Assembly: GCA_001660395.1 (NCBI GenBank)
Contig: LXWE01000011.1
Location: 1 to 64,000 of the forward strand
DNA: 64,000 nucleotides
Reading direction: 5' to 3'
Source: Alteromonadaceae bacterium XY-R5
GTDB taxonomy: Bacteria > Pseudomonadota > Gammaproteobacteria > Enterobacterales > Alteromonadaceae
The notes beneath the pieces were generated by a model. The model was not told where the DNA came from. It saw only the letters and a list, made by a program, of their open reading frames with translations, and did not search any database. A program made the translations under genes and the position numbers. Of this stretch, positions 54,211 through 63,731 are shown in pieces. How positions within the stretch are numbered: the stretch's first letter is position 1; the number at the start of each line of letters is the position of its first letter.

Positions 54211-55134
54211 TTAATAACCCGGCTTTTTAGCGGCGCTGGGTAAACGTAAGCTGGGATCTGACTTTTCTGTTAATACATCCTGTTTATTTAAACGACGCTG
54301 AATGAATTTCTCCGGGTCGCCATGATCAGCACAGGTTACGTTGCCACCGGTCAGACCCATGGCTATACGACTGATATTATTGACCATACTGGAGCAATCG
54401 GTGGTGATTTGATTACTTTGCATGAGCTTTTCTTCGTCGGTCGTAAAGTCGTGTCCGGAGAAATGGGGAATCGCCGGACTTGATTGCTGATAGTTAAACT
54501 CTCTGGCCGCAGCGGCGGCTTCTTCCTGCTGCTTTTGTTCAAAGTAGCCCTTTAGCTGACTGGCAGCACCGGCCTTAAATAAGTCTTCATTAATGCTGAC
54601 ATCGGTATTGGTATCACTGGTTAGCGGCATTAAATCTGAAGCCGGTACGTCTAATGTCGGAACGGTAGCCTGTTCAACAGGTGCTTCTTTAGGTACCTCT
54701 GACACTTTAGGCTCAGTCTGAGGTATTGGCGCAACAGGGTCTTCGTTGCTCGCGGGCGCTTCTTCTGTCGCAACTATGTTGTCTTCAGGCACTGTTGCTT
54801 CGGCCGGTTGTGTTTCGGCTGCTTTCGCTGCTGTTGGTGTCGGCAGTTCAGATATGTCTGAGGTATTGGGTTGTTCAGGCACGAGCGCGACAGGCGCTTC
54901 GGCTTTAGGCTCTGGAGTGACCGTAGGGGGGGGAGGAACCTGTGCCTGCTGGCGCACGGGAGGCAATACAATATGGGCCTGAATCACTTGAGGCTCAGCA
55001 TCACGATGAGTGCTGGGTATGTTTACATTGTGGCTGATAAGCAATAGAACCAGTACATGCAACACAATTGAAAGCACGATCATCGGCACTGGATTTTTGC
55101 TTTCAAATTGCGGGGGGAGAGCGTCTGCTTGCAT
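54211..55134 (-). CDS. TonB/TolA-like single-span protein with a novel C-terminal region
   Basis: The 307-residue protein has a short cytoplasmic N-terminus, one membrane segment (about 19-37), then a long proline, alanine and glutamate-rich periplasmic stretch (about 60-160) as in TonB and TolA. The C-terminal 120 residues contain two cysteines (TTDCSS and VTCADHG) that may form a disulfide, and do not look like a TonB or TolA C-domain. The ATG at 55134 is preferred over a GTG at 55140. No exbBD genes lie beside it. Function unknown. Confidence 0.7.
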   Translation of the reverse strand: MQADALPPQFESKNPVPMIVLSIVLHVLVLLLISHNVNIPSTHRDAEPQVIQAHIVLPPVRQQAQVPPPPTVTPEPKAEAPVALVPEQPNTSDISELPTPTAAKAAETQPAEATVPEDNIVATEEAPASNEDPVAPIPQTEPKVSEVPKEAPVEQATVPTLDVPASDLMPLTSDTNTDVSINEDLFKAGAASQLKGYFEQKQQEEAAAAAREFNYQQSSPAIPHFSGHDFTTDEEKLMQSNQITTDCSSMVNNISRIAMGLTGGNVTCADHGDPEKFIQRRLNKQDVLTEKSDPSLRLPSAAKKPGY

Positions 55135-55200
55135 GTTCACCGTGGATTCATAAAAACCAGTAGACCGTCAGCGAGCCTGCGAAGTTCCCTCTCAATCAGA

Positions 55201-55578
55201 CTAACCAGACCTGAGCCGCTGTTCAGCAGCCTTTACTGATTCTGCCATTTCCACTTTCCAACTTGTACCAGCAAATGTAGCGGCAAATAGCTCAATCAGA
55301 TTTCTGGACCCTGGATGGCCTGGAACGATGACCAAATGCAGATTCGGAACGTTATCGATATCACGCCGGCCCAGTAATGCCAGACCGCTGGCATCCTGAG
55401 CATCGAATTGCGCGCCTGTCACGCGAGTGAAATCCTGCAGTACTTTGGGATTTACTCGTCCCTGCAGAGCCTGCTTATATGCGGCTGACTGAGTTAGCAT
55501 GATTAGGTCGAGGGCATCGACATTGCCGGTAAATGTAATTCTTATCAGCTCTGCCTCTTCGGTTAGGGTAAATGCCAT
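55201..55578 (-). CDS. SpoIIAA-like (STAS-like fold) protein
   Basis: The 125-residue protein resembles the SpoIIAA-like family (COG-type DUF of STAS-like fold) found scattered in marine bacteria. The start at 55578 lies directly after AAGAGGTG, better than the GTG at 55584. No membrane segment or catalytic motif is seen. It lies between pldA and the anchor protein on the same strand. Role unknown; family relation is moderate. Confidence 0.6.
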   Translation of the reverse strand: MAFTLTEEAELIRITFTGNVDALDLIMLTQSAAYKQALQGRVNPKVLQDFTRVTGAQFDAQDASGLALLGRRDIDNVPNLHLVIVPGHPGSRNLIELFAATFAGTSWKVEMAESVKAAEQRLRSG

Positions 55579-55603
55579 ACTCACCTCTTAGGGCAGTCGG
55601 GAA

Positions 55604-56518
55604 TTACAGAAACGAAAGTTGAATCCCCAGGCCCACCCGCTGCTGTTGGCGGTTATAATCAATTAATGAATCGCCATATCCGTTAAAGTATTGGAACAGC
55701 AATTCATACTTTTCAGATAAAGGATAGGTCAGATTCAGCTCCACACTGCCTTTATTGTCGTGCAAGTTTAGATTGTTACGCCAGCTGGTGGCTAACTGCC
55801 AGTCACCGAATTTAGCTGCATGAATAAACTCGAAGTGACCTAAATAGTGAGTGATATCGGGATTGTCATCGCCGACAGGATCAGTGGGCTCATCTTTTGG
55901 ATCTTCCTTAAAGCGATACCAGACTTTCAGGCCATACAGGTCATCATTGTCGGTAAACAGGAAATTCACATATGCCCGGTTCCAGCTGCGTGACCGATCG
56001 CCACTTTGGCCGTTTGACTGGTGATTCAATCCCAGTTGCACGAAGTTAAATTTCACCCCCAGAATGCGCAGGTTTTGCTGCCAGGTGTAGTAAACCTCGG
56101 GTTCATAATTGGTTTCACGAAAGGGCTTCGAGATTTCGCTGTTGTAAACCTGCCAGTAAGACACAGCGGTAAACCCAAAATACAAGCCTTCCAAAGAATC
56201 TGAACCAGGGTTGTACAAAGGCATTTTAACACTGAGCTGATATTTCGCTTCGTTGTGTTCTATGTTTCCTTCGTTGGACTCACTGCTACCTAGCTGGTTG
56301 GGATTGTCGATATAGGTGTAAGGCAAAATGTAGTTTGGGCGCATTTGTGTGATCACAAAGGGATCATTGATCGCCTTCTTCTCTGATGCGATACGCTTTT
56401 CGATAATACTGGGTTCAGTCTGGGAAGTATCTTCCTCATTGCTGGCTAATTGTGCATTTGCCTGAAAATGCGCCGACATGGCGCTAATCGCCGCGAACCA
56501 CAAGTATTTTCCCTTCAT
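55604..56518 (-). CDS. pldA: Outer-membrane phospholipase A1
   Basis: PldA sits dormant in the outer membrane and removes misplaced phospholipids, releasing fatty acids. The 304-residue protein has a signal peptide (likely cut after ANA), then a barrel with the active site NHQSNGQSGDRSRSWN: His166, Ser168 and Asn180 match the spacing of His142, Ser144 and Asn156 in E. coli. An acidic linker precedes the barrel. The start has GGGAGA upstream; an open frame extends to 56587. It is divergent from glnK. Confidence 0.93.
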   Translation of the reverse strand: MKGKYLWFAAISAMSAHFQANAQLASNEEDTSQTEPSIIEKRIASEKKAINDPFVITQMRPNYILPYTYIDNPNQLGSSESNEGNIEHNEAKYQLSVKMPLYNPGSDSLEGLYFGFTAVSYWQVYNSEISKPFRETNYEPEVYYTWQQNLRILGVKFNFVQLGLNHQSNGQSGDRSRSWNRAYVNFLFTDNDDLYGLKVWYRFKEDPKDEPTDPVGDDNPDITHYLGHFEFIHAAKFGDWQLATSWRNNLNLHDNKGSVELNLTYPLSEKYELLFQYFNGYGDSLIDYNRQQQRVGLGIQLSFL

Positions 56519-56610
56519 TTTGGTTCTCCCGAAAATTTCTTTATTTATAGCAACATAGCATAGTTTATTCGACTGGAATATGAACAAGGTGGGATAGTTA
56601 GTATCTGCTA

Positions 56611-56656
56611 TGCTTTTTTTTGGTGCATCAATTGAATGATGATTTATCTTGGTGCA
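56611..56656 (+). promoter_or_regulatory. Possible NtrC-binding sites upstream of glnK
   Basis: Two GGTGCA half sites (56622-56627 and 56651-56656) fall at the right-hand ends of 17-base windows that partly match the NtrC dyad TGCACC-N5-GGTGCA. The first also has TGC at its left end. They lie about 95 and 65 bases before the sigma-54 site, a usual activator position. Confidence 0.5.
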
Positions 56657-56719
56657 TTAAATTGTTGTCTTTTCTATGCTTTTGTGTGTAACTGCATGTT
56701 TTTTATGTATTTTAATTTG

Positions 56720-56735
56720 TGGCATAGCTTTTGTT
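56720..56735 (+). promoter_or_regulatory. Sigma-54 promoter of glnK-amtB
   Basis: TGGCATAGCTTTTGTT matches the -24/-12 consensus TGGCAYRNNNNTTGCW at all defined positions but one (T for C in TTGC). It lies 50 bases before glnK, so transcription would start near 56747. This fits nitrogen-limited expression under NtrC. Confidence 0.82.
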
Positions 56736-56751
56736 CATAGTTAACTGCTAG

Positions 56752-57123
<372 letters not shown>

Positions 57124-57144
57124 AAGAAGTAGAGGATAATAATA

Positions 57145-58413
57145 ATGGAACAAGTATTTCACCTGCAGTACGCACTAGATACTTTCTATTTCCTGGTGTG
57201 TGGCGCGCTGGTTATGTGGATGGCAGCTGGCTTTACCATGCTGGAAGCTGGTCTGGTTCGTGCTAAAAACACAACTGAAATTCTGACTAAAAACGTCGCG
57301 TTGTATGCGATTTCCTGCATCATGTACCTGATCTGCGGTTATGCAATCATGTACGGTGGTGAAATCTTCCTGTCTGGTATCGGTGATGTAGATGTTGCTT
57401 CTACCTTGTCTGATTTCGCAGGCCGTGAAGATGGTTTTGAAGGCGGTGCTATTTATTCTGGTGCCTCTGACTTCTTCTTCCAGGTTGTGTTTGTTGCCAC
57501 AGCTATGTCAATTGTTTCCGGTGCTGTAGCTGAGCGTATGAAACTGTGGGCTTTCCTGGTTTTCTCGGCCGTAATGACAGGTTTCATCTACCCAATGGAA
57601 GGTAGCTGGACTTGGGGTGGCAATGCTGTATTTGGCATCTACACTCTGGGCGACCTTGGTTTCTCTGACTTTGCTGGTTCTGGTATCGTTCACATGGCAG
57701 GTGCTGCTGCAGCCCTGGCGGGTGTACTGTTGTTAGGTCCTCGTAAAGGTAAATATTCTGCTGATGGCAAAATCAATGCTATCCCAGGTGCAAACCTGCC
57801 TCTGGCGACTCTGGGTACCTTCATCCTGTGGATGGGTTGGTTCGGATTCAACGGCGGTTCTGTACTGAAACTTGGCGATATCGCTAACGCGAACTCTGTT
57901 GCTATGGTATTCCTGAACACCAACACAGCTGCTGCTGGTGGTGCAATTGCAGCCCTGATCCTGGCAAAAATCCTGTTCAAGAAAGCTGACCTGACCATGG
58001 CGCTGAACGGTGCTTTAGCTGGTTTGGTTGCCATTACAGCTGAGCCTTCAACACCTTCTGCGTTGGAAGCTACCATCATTGGTGCAATCGGCGGTATCAT
58101 CGTTGTATTCGCCATCATTGGTTTGGACAAACTGAAAATCGACGATCCAGTGGGCGCTATCTCTGTTCACGGTGTAGTGGGTCTGTTCGGTCTGTTGGTT
58201 GTTCCTGCAACCAATGGCGACGTTACTTTCTCTGGTCAAATTATCGGTGCGCTGACTATCTTTGGTTGGGTATTCGTGACTAGCCTGATTGTGTGGGCCA
58301 TCCTGAAAGCCGTAATGGGTATCCGTGTAACTGAAGAAGAAGAGTTCGAAGGTCTGGATATCAGCGATTGCGGTCTGGAAGCCTATCCTGACTTCACTGG
58401 CAGCCGTCAGTAA
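57145..58413 (+). CDS. amtB: Ammonium transporter AmtB
   Basis: AmtB conducts ammonium across the inner membrane as a trimer. The 422-residue protein has eleven hydrophobic segments and the twin-histidine pore: one His in SGIVHMAGAAAAL near 180 and one in ISVHGVVGL near 340. No classic signal peptide is visible, unlike E. coli. The C-terminal tail TEEEEFEGLDISDCG carries the sequence that contacts GlnK. It shares its promoter with glnK and is followed by a terminator. Confidence 0.95.
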   Translation: MEQVFHLQYALDTFYFLVCGALVMWMAAGFTMLEAGLVRAKNTTEILTKNVALYAISCIMYLICGYAIMYGGEIFLSGIGDVDVASTLSDFAGREDGFEGGAIYSGASDFFFQVVFVATAMSIVSGAVAERMKLWAFLVFSAVMTGFIYPMEGSWTWGGNAVFGIYTLGDLGFSDFAGSGIVHMAGAAAALAGVLLLGPRKGKYSADGKINAIPGANLPLATLGTFILWMGWFGFNGGSVLKLGDIANANSVAMVFLNTNTAAAGGAIAALILAKILFKKADLTMALNGALAGLVAITAEPSTPSALEATIIGAIGGIIVVFAIIGLDKLKIDDPVGAISVHGVVGLFGLLVVPATNGDVTFSGQIIGALTIFGWVFVTSLIVWAILKAVMGIRVTEEEEFEGLDISDCGLEAYPDFTGSRQ

Positions 58414-58490
58414 GCAGACTTCTCAACGGGATATAATAATAACAACTCCGTTGTAGACTCAGGGACTGGGTCTCTAAAAAGCATCTTTCT

Positions 58491-58516
58491 ACCCCGGCTT
58501 ATGTCGGGGTTTTTCG
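58491..58516 (+). terminator. Terminator after glnK-amtB
   Basis: ACCCCG and CGGGGT form a six-base stem with an eight-base loop and a T run. It lies 78 bases after the amtB stop; a smaller GACTCAG/CTGGGTC hairpin precedes it near 58456. The rest of the 289-base gap before the Dyp gene shows nothing further. Confidence 0.85.
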
Positions 58517-58702
58517 TTTTATCAGCCAGGAATTCTGATTTATCCGATATGCGCTCTTTCCTTAGTGCTTTGTCGTTGTTAGATAAGGCAAAAGTGACGT
58601 ATATTTAAAGCACAGCATGGCGCTAGATAACAACATCGGCGCGCTGACATAATGACAAGAATAAGCTGCAGTTGGGGCGGCGAGTGACAAGGGTTAGGGT
58701 AG

Positions 58703-59638
58703 ATGGCACAACCACAAAAGGGTATTTGCGCAGAGCCAAATCTGCATAGTGTATTTTTAATGTTGAATGTGGTCGAGGATGATGATGCTACCATGCGTCG
58801 CAAGCTCGCAGATATTCTCGCGTTATTCGATTATTACGATAGTGAACATTACGAGGCGATGGTATCCGGCGTGATTGCCATTGGCAGTGGCTATTGGCTG
58901 GAACTGTACCCGGGCTTATTGCCTATTGAGTTGTCTCCCTTCCCGGATATGCATTGCGATGATCGTCACGCCCCTGCAACACCGGCTGATCTCTTTATTC
59001 AGGTACGTGCGGACCGCGCTGACATTTGTCACGCTATGGCTACCGATATTTTTGATTTACTTCAGGAGCAGGTAGAGCTGGTCGAGCAAATTAAAGGCTT
59101 CCGTTATTTGGATGGGCGCGATTTAACTGGCTTTGTGGACGGTACTGAAAATCCCAAAGGCCTGCATAAGCTGGATGTCGCGATTGTCGGTGACGAAGAT
59201 CCGGATTTTGCCGGCGGCAGTTATCTGCATATTCAGCGCTATCGTCATTTAATGAAGCGTTGGAATAAAGTGGAGGTAACAGACCAGGAACAGATCATCG
59301 GTCGCACTAAAGAAGATAATGTTGAGTTTGATAGTGCAGACAAGGCACCGTTTGCTCACACCAAGCGCACCAGCCTCAAAGATGAGCAGGGGCAAAGTAT
59401 CGAGATGTTACGTCAAAGCATGCCCTACGGTGATCTGAAGGTGCAGGGACTGTATTTTATTTCCTGCGCTGCCAGTCCTAAACCATTCACTAAAATGCTG
59501 CATAGCATGATCTATGGTGATGAAAACGGTGTTTACGACAGATTGCTGGATTTCACCGTTGCTGAGACTGGTGCAGCGTTCTTTGCGCCATCAGCAACCT
59601 TCATCAAGCGTCAGGCTAAGACATCGATGTCCGCCTGA
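58703..59638 (+). CDS. Dyp-type haem peroxidase
   Basis: The 311-residue protein is a dye-decolorising peroxidase of the cytoplasmic YfeX-like class: the catalytic GxxDG stretch lies in GFVDGTENP near residue 147, the proximal haem His is probably in APFAHTKRT near 220, and an arginine near SMPYGDLK or DRLLDF completes the distal side. It has no signal peptide. Peroxide or dye turnover and a role in haem chemistry are family statements. The gene is isolated and convergent with a GNAT gene, one base apart. Confidence 0.9.
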   Translation: MAQPQKGICAEPNLHSVFLMLNVVEDDDATMRRKLADILALFDYYDSEHYEAMVSGVIAIGSGYWLELYPGLLPIELSPFPDMHCDDRHAPATPADLFIQVRADRADICHAMATDIFDLLQEQVELVEQIKGFRYLDGRDLTGFVDGTENPKGLHKLDVAIVGDEDPDFAGGSYLHIQRYRHLMKRWNKVEVTDQEQIIGRTKEDNVEFDSADKAPFAHTKRTSLKDEQGQSIEMLRQSMPYGDLKVQGLYFISCAASPKPFTKMLHSMIYGDENGVYDRLLDFTVAETGAAFFAPSATFIKRQAKTSMSA

Positions 59639-59639
59639 G

Positions 59640-60098
59640 TTACTCCTTATAGGTATCAGGATTGACGATTTCCATCATCTTTTCTGGTGCCGCCAGCGGC
59701 ATAAATCCAAATTTAGCGTAGAGGGGTCTGGCATCGGAAGATGTCAGCATAAAACGACGCAGATGCTGCAATTCTGGATGTGACATAACACAGTCCATCA
59801 TCCATTTGCTTAAACCTCTTCCACGCCATTGAGGCAGCACGAACACATCCGCCAAATAGCCAAATACGGCGTAATCCGTCAGTACTCTGCAGAAGCCAAT
59901 TTGCGATCTGTGTTCACTGCTGAATTGATAAATGCCAAAGCACAGCGAATGTTGAATACTGGTTTTGACCCTGTGCATTGGTATGCCTTTTGCCCAGTTG
60001 CTTTCCTGGTTTAAAAACTGATGCACAGTGGCGATATCGAGTAGGGTTTTATCGGTACTGATAATAAAGTCTTGTTGCTGCCAACTTATTGCCTGCAT
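59640..60098 (-). CDS. GNAT-family N-acetyltransferase
   Basis: The 152-residue protein has the GNAT core with the acetyl-CoA loop PQWRGRGLSKWMMD near residue 85 and a beta-bulge region YLADVFVLP before it. The substrate is unknown. The start at 60098 has AAGGAAGG upstream and avoids overlap with the cyclase gene, whose stop lies at 60130; longer frames reach 60146. It may be translated from the same message as the cyclase. Confidence 0.82.
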   Translation of the reverse strand: MQAISWQQQDFIISTDKTLLDIATVHQFLNQESNWAKGIPMHRVKTSIQHSLCFGIYQFSSEHRSQIGFCRVLTDYAVFGYLADVFVLPQWRGRGLSKWMMDCVMSHPELQHLRRFMLTSSDARPLYAKFGFMPLAAPEKMMEIVNPDTYKE

Positions 60099-60129
60099 GG
60101 AACCTTCCTTGTTTTTCTGCATGGTTAAT

Positions 60130-61212
60130 CTATTGGTTAATGGCACCGTCCCAATCTGAGGAAGGATGCGTTGCCTGCACCTGACTGCATTGGTACAAAT
60201 GATGTTGCACTAATTTGTCTTTGGGCGAGATTTGCTGGGCCTGACGGAAGTAGGCCAATGCCTGCTGCCAATCCTGACGAATGCGTGCCTGGATGCCTTT
60301 TTGGATCAGTGGCGCGATGGTGAGTTTCTGCTGTTGAATCTCAGGCGGTAAATGATCCAAAATTTCATAGATTTCGATGGGTTTGGTGCGTCCTTTCACT
60401 CTCACCCAGTCTAATAATCGAAAATTAAAACACCCTTGCACCTTGGCGGTATTTAACAACTGTGCGCTCACCAGAATATCTGCGTGATAGACAGGCGCTA
60501 AAGATTCCAGCCGATAGGCAATATTGACCGTATCGCCGATAACTGTCGTGTCCATGCGATCATCCGACCCAACTGTGCCAATGATCACCGGGCCAAAATG
60601 TATGCCCACACCAATATTAATTGCCGAGTAACCCACTTTACTGCGGTGTAAATTGTACAAATCAATTGCGCTGCGTAAGTCCAGTGCAGCCTTTATGGCA
60701 TCAACCGCTTTGTCTTTATTATTGCCATCCGGGTGGTCAAATAACGCCATAATCGCGTCACCGATAAATTTATCGATAAAGCCATTGTTCTGATGAATTG
60801 GGTCATTCATCCGCAGAAAATACGAATTGAGGAAATTCATCAGTTCCTGGGGGGACATGCGTTCTGATAAGCCAGTAAAGCCGCGAATATCACAAAATAA
60901 GATGGCCATTTCATCTTCGTCGGCCCGGCCGAGTTCAAGAGATTTAGAGCCATGTTTGGCAAAATGATCGACAAATTGCTTGGGGACGAACTTTTGAAAC
61001 GTCTGATTCAGGCGCATGGCCTCATCAGCCTTTTCCCGAAAACGTAAATCCGCCTCGCTGATTTTGGTACTCGACGGCAGAGACAGAGGACTTTTGTGGA
61101 AGGACAAGCTTGGACGGTTAAGACGTTGCCAAAGTGTGTAAGCAATAAAACTGATCACGATCAGCATCGCGCTTAACAACAGTATAACGAGCAACATCCA
61201 ATTCTGAGACAT
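60130..61212 (-). CDS. Class III adenylate/guanylate cyclase with an N-terminal membrane anchor
   Basis: The 360-residue protein has one N-terminal membrane segment (about 6-28), a short linker and a class III cyclase domain (about 95-275) with metal-binding Asp residues in ILFCDIRGFTGLS and GDAIMALF, Lys in FIDKFIGD, and the DTTVIGDTVNIAYRLE segment. The catalytic set fits an active adenylate cyclase. The C-terminal part (about 290-345) looks like one tetratricopeptide-like unit. No sensor domain is visible. A competing-hairpin region separates it from hemL. Confidence 0.85.
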   Translation of the reverse strand: MSQNWMLLVILLLSAMLIVISFIAYTLWQRLNRPSLSFHKSPLSLPSSTKISEADLRFREKADEAMRLNQTFQKFVPKQFVDHFAKHGSKSLELGRADEDEMAILFCDIRGFTGLSERMSPQELMNFLNSYFLRMNDPIHQNNGFIDKFIGDAIMALFDHPDGNNKDKAVDAIKAALDLRSAIDLYNLHRSKVGYSAINIGVGIHFGPVIIGTVGSDDRMDTTVIGDTVNIAYRLESLAPVYHADILVSAQLLNTAKVQGCFNFRLLDWVRVKGRTKPIEIYEILDHLPPEIQQQKLTIAPLIQKGIQARIRQDWQQALAYFRQAQQISPKDKLVQHHLYQCSQVQATHPSSDWDGAINQ

Positions 61213-61228
61213 AACACACTTGGCCTGA

Positions 61229-61269
61229 CAACAGCATTAACCTTGGCAGATTTTAATGCTGTTGCCAAG
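61229..61269 (-). other. Two mutually exclusive hairpins between hemL and the cyclase gene
   Basis: One stem pairs CAACAGCATTAA (61229-61240) with TTAATGCTGTTG (61253-61264), twelve perfect pairs. The other pairs CTTGGCA (61242-61248) with TGCCAAG (61263-61269), seven perfect pairs. They overlap at 61263-61264 and interlock, so both cannot form fully at once. There is no T run after either on the minus strand. Confidence 0.55.
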
Positions 61270-61302
61270 CAATTGTTTGTAAAGGCAAACTTTACGATAA
61301 AC

Positions 61303-62592
61303 TTATTTACCGGCGAGTTCTGCGAAGACCTGATCGGCAATTTCCAGGGTCTGTTCAATTACATTTTCATCGTGCATTTTAGACACAAAACCGGCTTCAT
61401 AAGAGGCGGGGGCCAGATACACGCCTTTGTCTAACATGCCGTGATAAAACTGGTTAAATTGCGCAGTGTTGCAGTTGATCGCTTGCTGGTAATTGGTGAC
61501 CTTGTCTTTATCCGTAAAGAAAATGCCAAACATGCTGCCGGCGTAATTGACCGTTAACGGAATACCGTGCTTGTCAGCCAGGGCTTTCATTCCTAAAGCC
61601 AGTTTTTCTGTGTTAGCACTCAGGGTTTCGTATAATCCGGGTTCCTGGATTTCCGTCAATGCGGCTAACCCTGCTGCCATCGCCACAGGGTTACCAGACA
61701 GTGTGCCAGCCTGATAGACAGGGCCGTTGGGGGCAATGTGGTCCATAATGGCCTTCTTACCACCGAAGGCACCTACAGGCATGCCACCACCGATGACTTT
61801 ACCTAAACAGGTTAAATCTGGCTGGATGTTATAAAATGCCTGTGCACCACCTAATGCAACGCGAAAGCCCGTCATTACTTCGTCGATGATCAGCAGGCTG
61901 CCGTATTCATCACAAATCTCGCGCAGACCTTCTAAAAAGCCCGGGACTGGCGGAATACAGTTCATGTTACCGGCAACAGGTTCAACGATAATACAAGCGA
62001 TATCATTACCGTGGGCGGCAAAGGCTTCCCGTACGCTGTCGATATTGTTGTATTCCATGGTCAGGGTGTGCTGGGCAAAATCCGCAGGAATGCCGGGCGA
62101 ACTAGGCACACCCAGGGTCAGGGCGCCAGAACCGGCTTTGACCAGCAGAGCATCAGCATGGCCATGGTAGCAGCCTTCAAACTTTAGAATTTTATCGCGG
62201 CCGGTGTAACCTCGGGCCAGACGAATAGCGCTCATGGTGGCTTCGGTACCCGAGTTGACCATGCGCACCATCTCCATTGATGGCACCAGTTTGCTGACCA
62301 TCTCAGCCATGATCACTTCGGCTTCGGTGGGGGCGCCAAAACTCAGGCCTTTCTCGACGGCGGCGTGAACTGCTTCGCGGATCACCGGGTTATTGTGGCC
62401 CAATACCATAGGACCCCAGGATTGCACATAGTCGATGTACTGTTTGCCATCGGCATCATAAATGTAAGCACCGTCTGCACGCTCGATAAATGGCGGCGTG
62501 CCGCCTACGGCGCGAAAGGCGCGAACAGGCGAGTTTACGCCGCCAGGAATATGTAACTTTGCGCGTTCAAATAACTGTTGGGATTTTTGCAT
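61303..62592 (-). CDS. hemL: Glutamate-1-semialdehyde 2,1-aminomutase
   Basis: This pyridoxal-phosphate enzyme makes 5-aminolevulinate from glutamate semialdehyde in haem synthesis by the C5 pathway. The 429-residue protein has the start [26 protein letters not shown], the cofactor region [12 protein letters not shown] near 242 and the catalytic Lys in [19 protein letters not shown] near 265. The ATG at 62592 is seven bases from the pyrB stop; a GTG at 62601 would overlap pyrB. Coupling with pyrB is unusual. Confidence 0.95.
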   Translation of the reverse strand: MQKSQQLFERAKLHIPGGVNSPVRAFRAVGGTPPFIERADGAYIYDADGKQYIDYVQSWGPMVLGHNNPVIREAVHAAVEKGLSFGAPTEAEVIMAEMVSKLVPSMEMVRMVNSGTEATMSAIRLARGYTGRDKILKFEGCYHGHADALLVKAGSGALTLGVPSSPGIPADFAQHTLTMEYNNIDSVREAFAAHGNDIACIIVEPVAGNMNCIPPVPGFLEGLREICDEYGSLLIIDEVMTGFRVALGGAQAFYNIQPDLTCLGKVIGGGMPVGAFGGKKAIMDHIAPNGPVYQAGTLSGNPVAMAAGLAALTEIQEPGLYETLSANTEKLALGMKALADKHGIPLTVNYAGSMFGIFFTDKDKVTNYQQAINCNTAQFNQFYHGMLDKGVYLAPASYEAGFVSKMHDENVIEQTLEIADQVFAELAGK

Positions 62593-62597
62593 TGTTC

Positions 62598-63608
62598 TCA
62601 CTTTGACTTGTTGCTGTACCAGTGCACGTCGCAGTCATATTGACTTACCAGGTTTTCAACGCCCAGGGTTAGTGCAAATAAGGCCATACGCACTAACACG
62701 CCATTATCTGTCTGGCGGAAAATAGCCAGATTCGGATTTTGGTTCAGGTCATTGTCCAACTCGTTAGCTTCGGCACGAGAATCCCTTGGCAGAGGGTGCA
62801 TGATGACAGTTTTCGATTGGAAGTGTTTGGTGTAAATCTGCTGATTTAAACGGAACTTACCACGGTATTGGTTGGCTTCTTCCTGGGATGGAAAGCGCTC
62901 TTCCTGAATACGAGTCTGATAACAGATGTCCGCATCCATGTTGCCTTCTAACTGATCTGTGATGGTGAGTCGGTGGCCGGCATTTTCAATCACGCTCAAC
63001 ACGCTGTCAGGCATGGCCAGTTCTTTTGGTGAAATCAGGGTGAAGCGAATGTTTTTGTACAGGCTTAACAGTTTCGACAGGGAATGCACTGTACGACCAA
63101 ATTTCAGGTCGCCGATCATGGCTATGTGCAGCCCATCAAGGCTGCCGCCGTGATAATTGATTTCTTTTTCGATGGTATATAAATCGAGTAGCGCCTGAGT
63201 CGGGTGCTCGTTAGAGCCATCACCACCATTGATTACCGGTACCCGACTGCCCTCAGCAAATTCTGCCACAGATCCGTTCTGTGGATGGCGCATGGCAATA
63301 ATATCGGAATAGCCACTTAACACGCGGGCGGTATCAAACAGGGATTCACCCTTGGCCAGTGCTGAGCTTTCCATCCCGGTTGTCTCTCGCACTTCGCCAC
63401 CCAGCAAGTTAAACGCGGTACCAAAACTCACTCGGGTACGGGTGCTGGGTTCAAAAAACAAATTACCCATAATGGCACCGTCCAGCACCTTAGTGCGTTT
63501 TTGACGTTTGGCATAGGGAACCATTTGGTTTGCCACCTGAAATACCTGCTCTATGGCGCTACGGTCAAATTGATTGACGGAGAGGATATGACTGCCTTCG
63601 AATTTCAT
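62598..63608 (-). CDS. pyrB: Aspartate carbamoyltransferase catalytic subunit
   Basis: This enzyme starts pyrimidine synthesis by joining carbamoyl phosphate and aspartate. The 336-residue protein carries the carbamoyl-phosphate motif [15 protein letters not shown] near 52, the [12 protein letters not shown] segment near 137 and MHPLPRD near 270. It is longer than E. coli PyrB. No pyrI regulatory gene follows; hemL comes next instead. Without PyrI, allosteric control by nucleotides of the E. coli type is not expected. Confidence 0.95.
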   Translation of the reverse strand: MKFEGSHILSVNQFDRSAIEQVFQVANQMVPYAKRQKRTKVLDGAIMGNLFFEPSTRTRVSFGTAFNLLGGEVRETTGMESSALAKGESLFDTARVLSGYSDIIAMRHPQNGSVAEFAEGSRVPVINGGDGSNEHPTQALLDLYTIEKEINYHGGSLDGLHIAMIGDLKFGRTVHSLSKLLSLYKNIRFTLISPKELAMPDSVLSVIENAGHRLTITDQLEGNMDADICYQTRIQEERFPSQEEANQYRGKFRLNQQIYTKHFQSKTVIMHPLPRDSRAEANELDNDLNQNPNLAIFRQTDNGVLVRMALFALTLGVENLVSQYDCDVHWYSNKSK

Positions 63609-63731
63609 CTTTTGATCAAAAACTTATGTGGGGTGAGATTAGGGGGATTTTAGCAAATTTCACGCAAGAGTGATGGGAGAAATTACTGCGACAATAAATA
63701 AATTGTTGGCGTTATTGCCGCAGGGAAAGGA

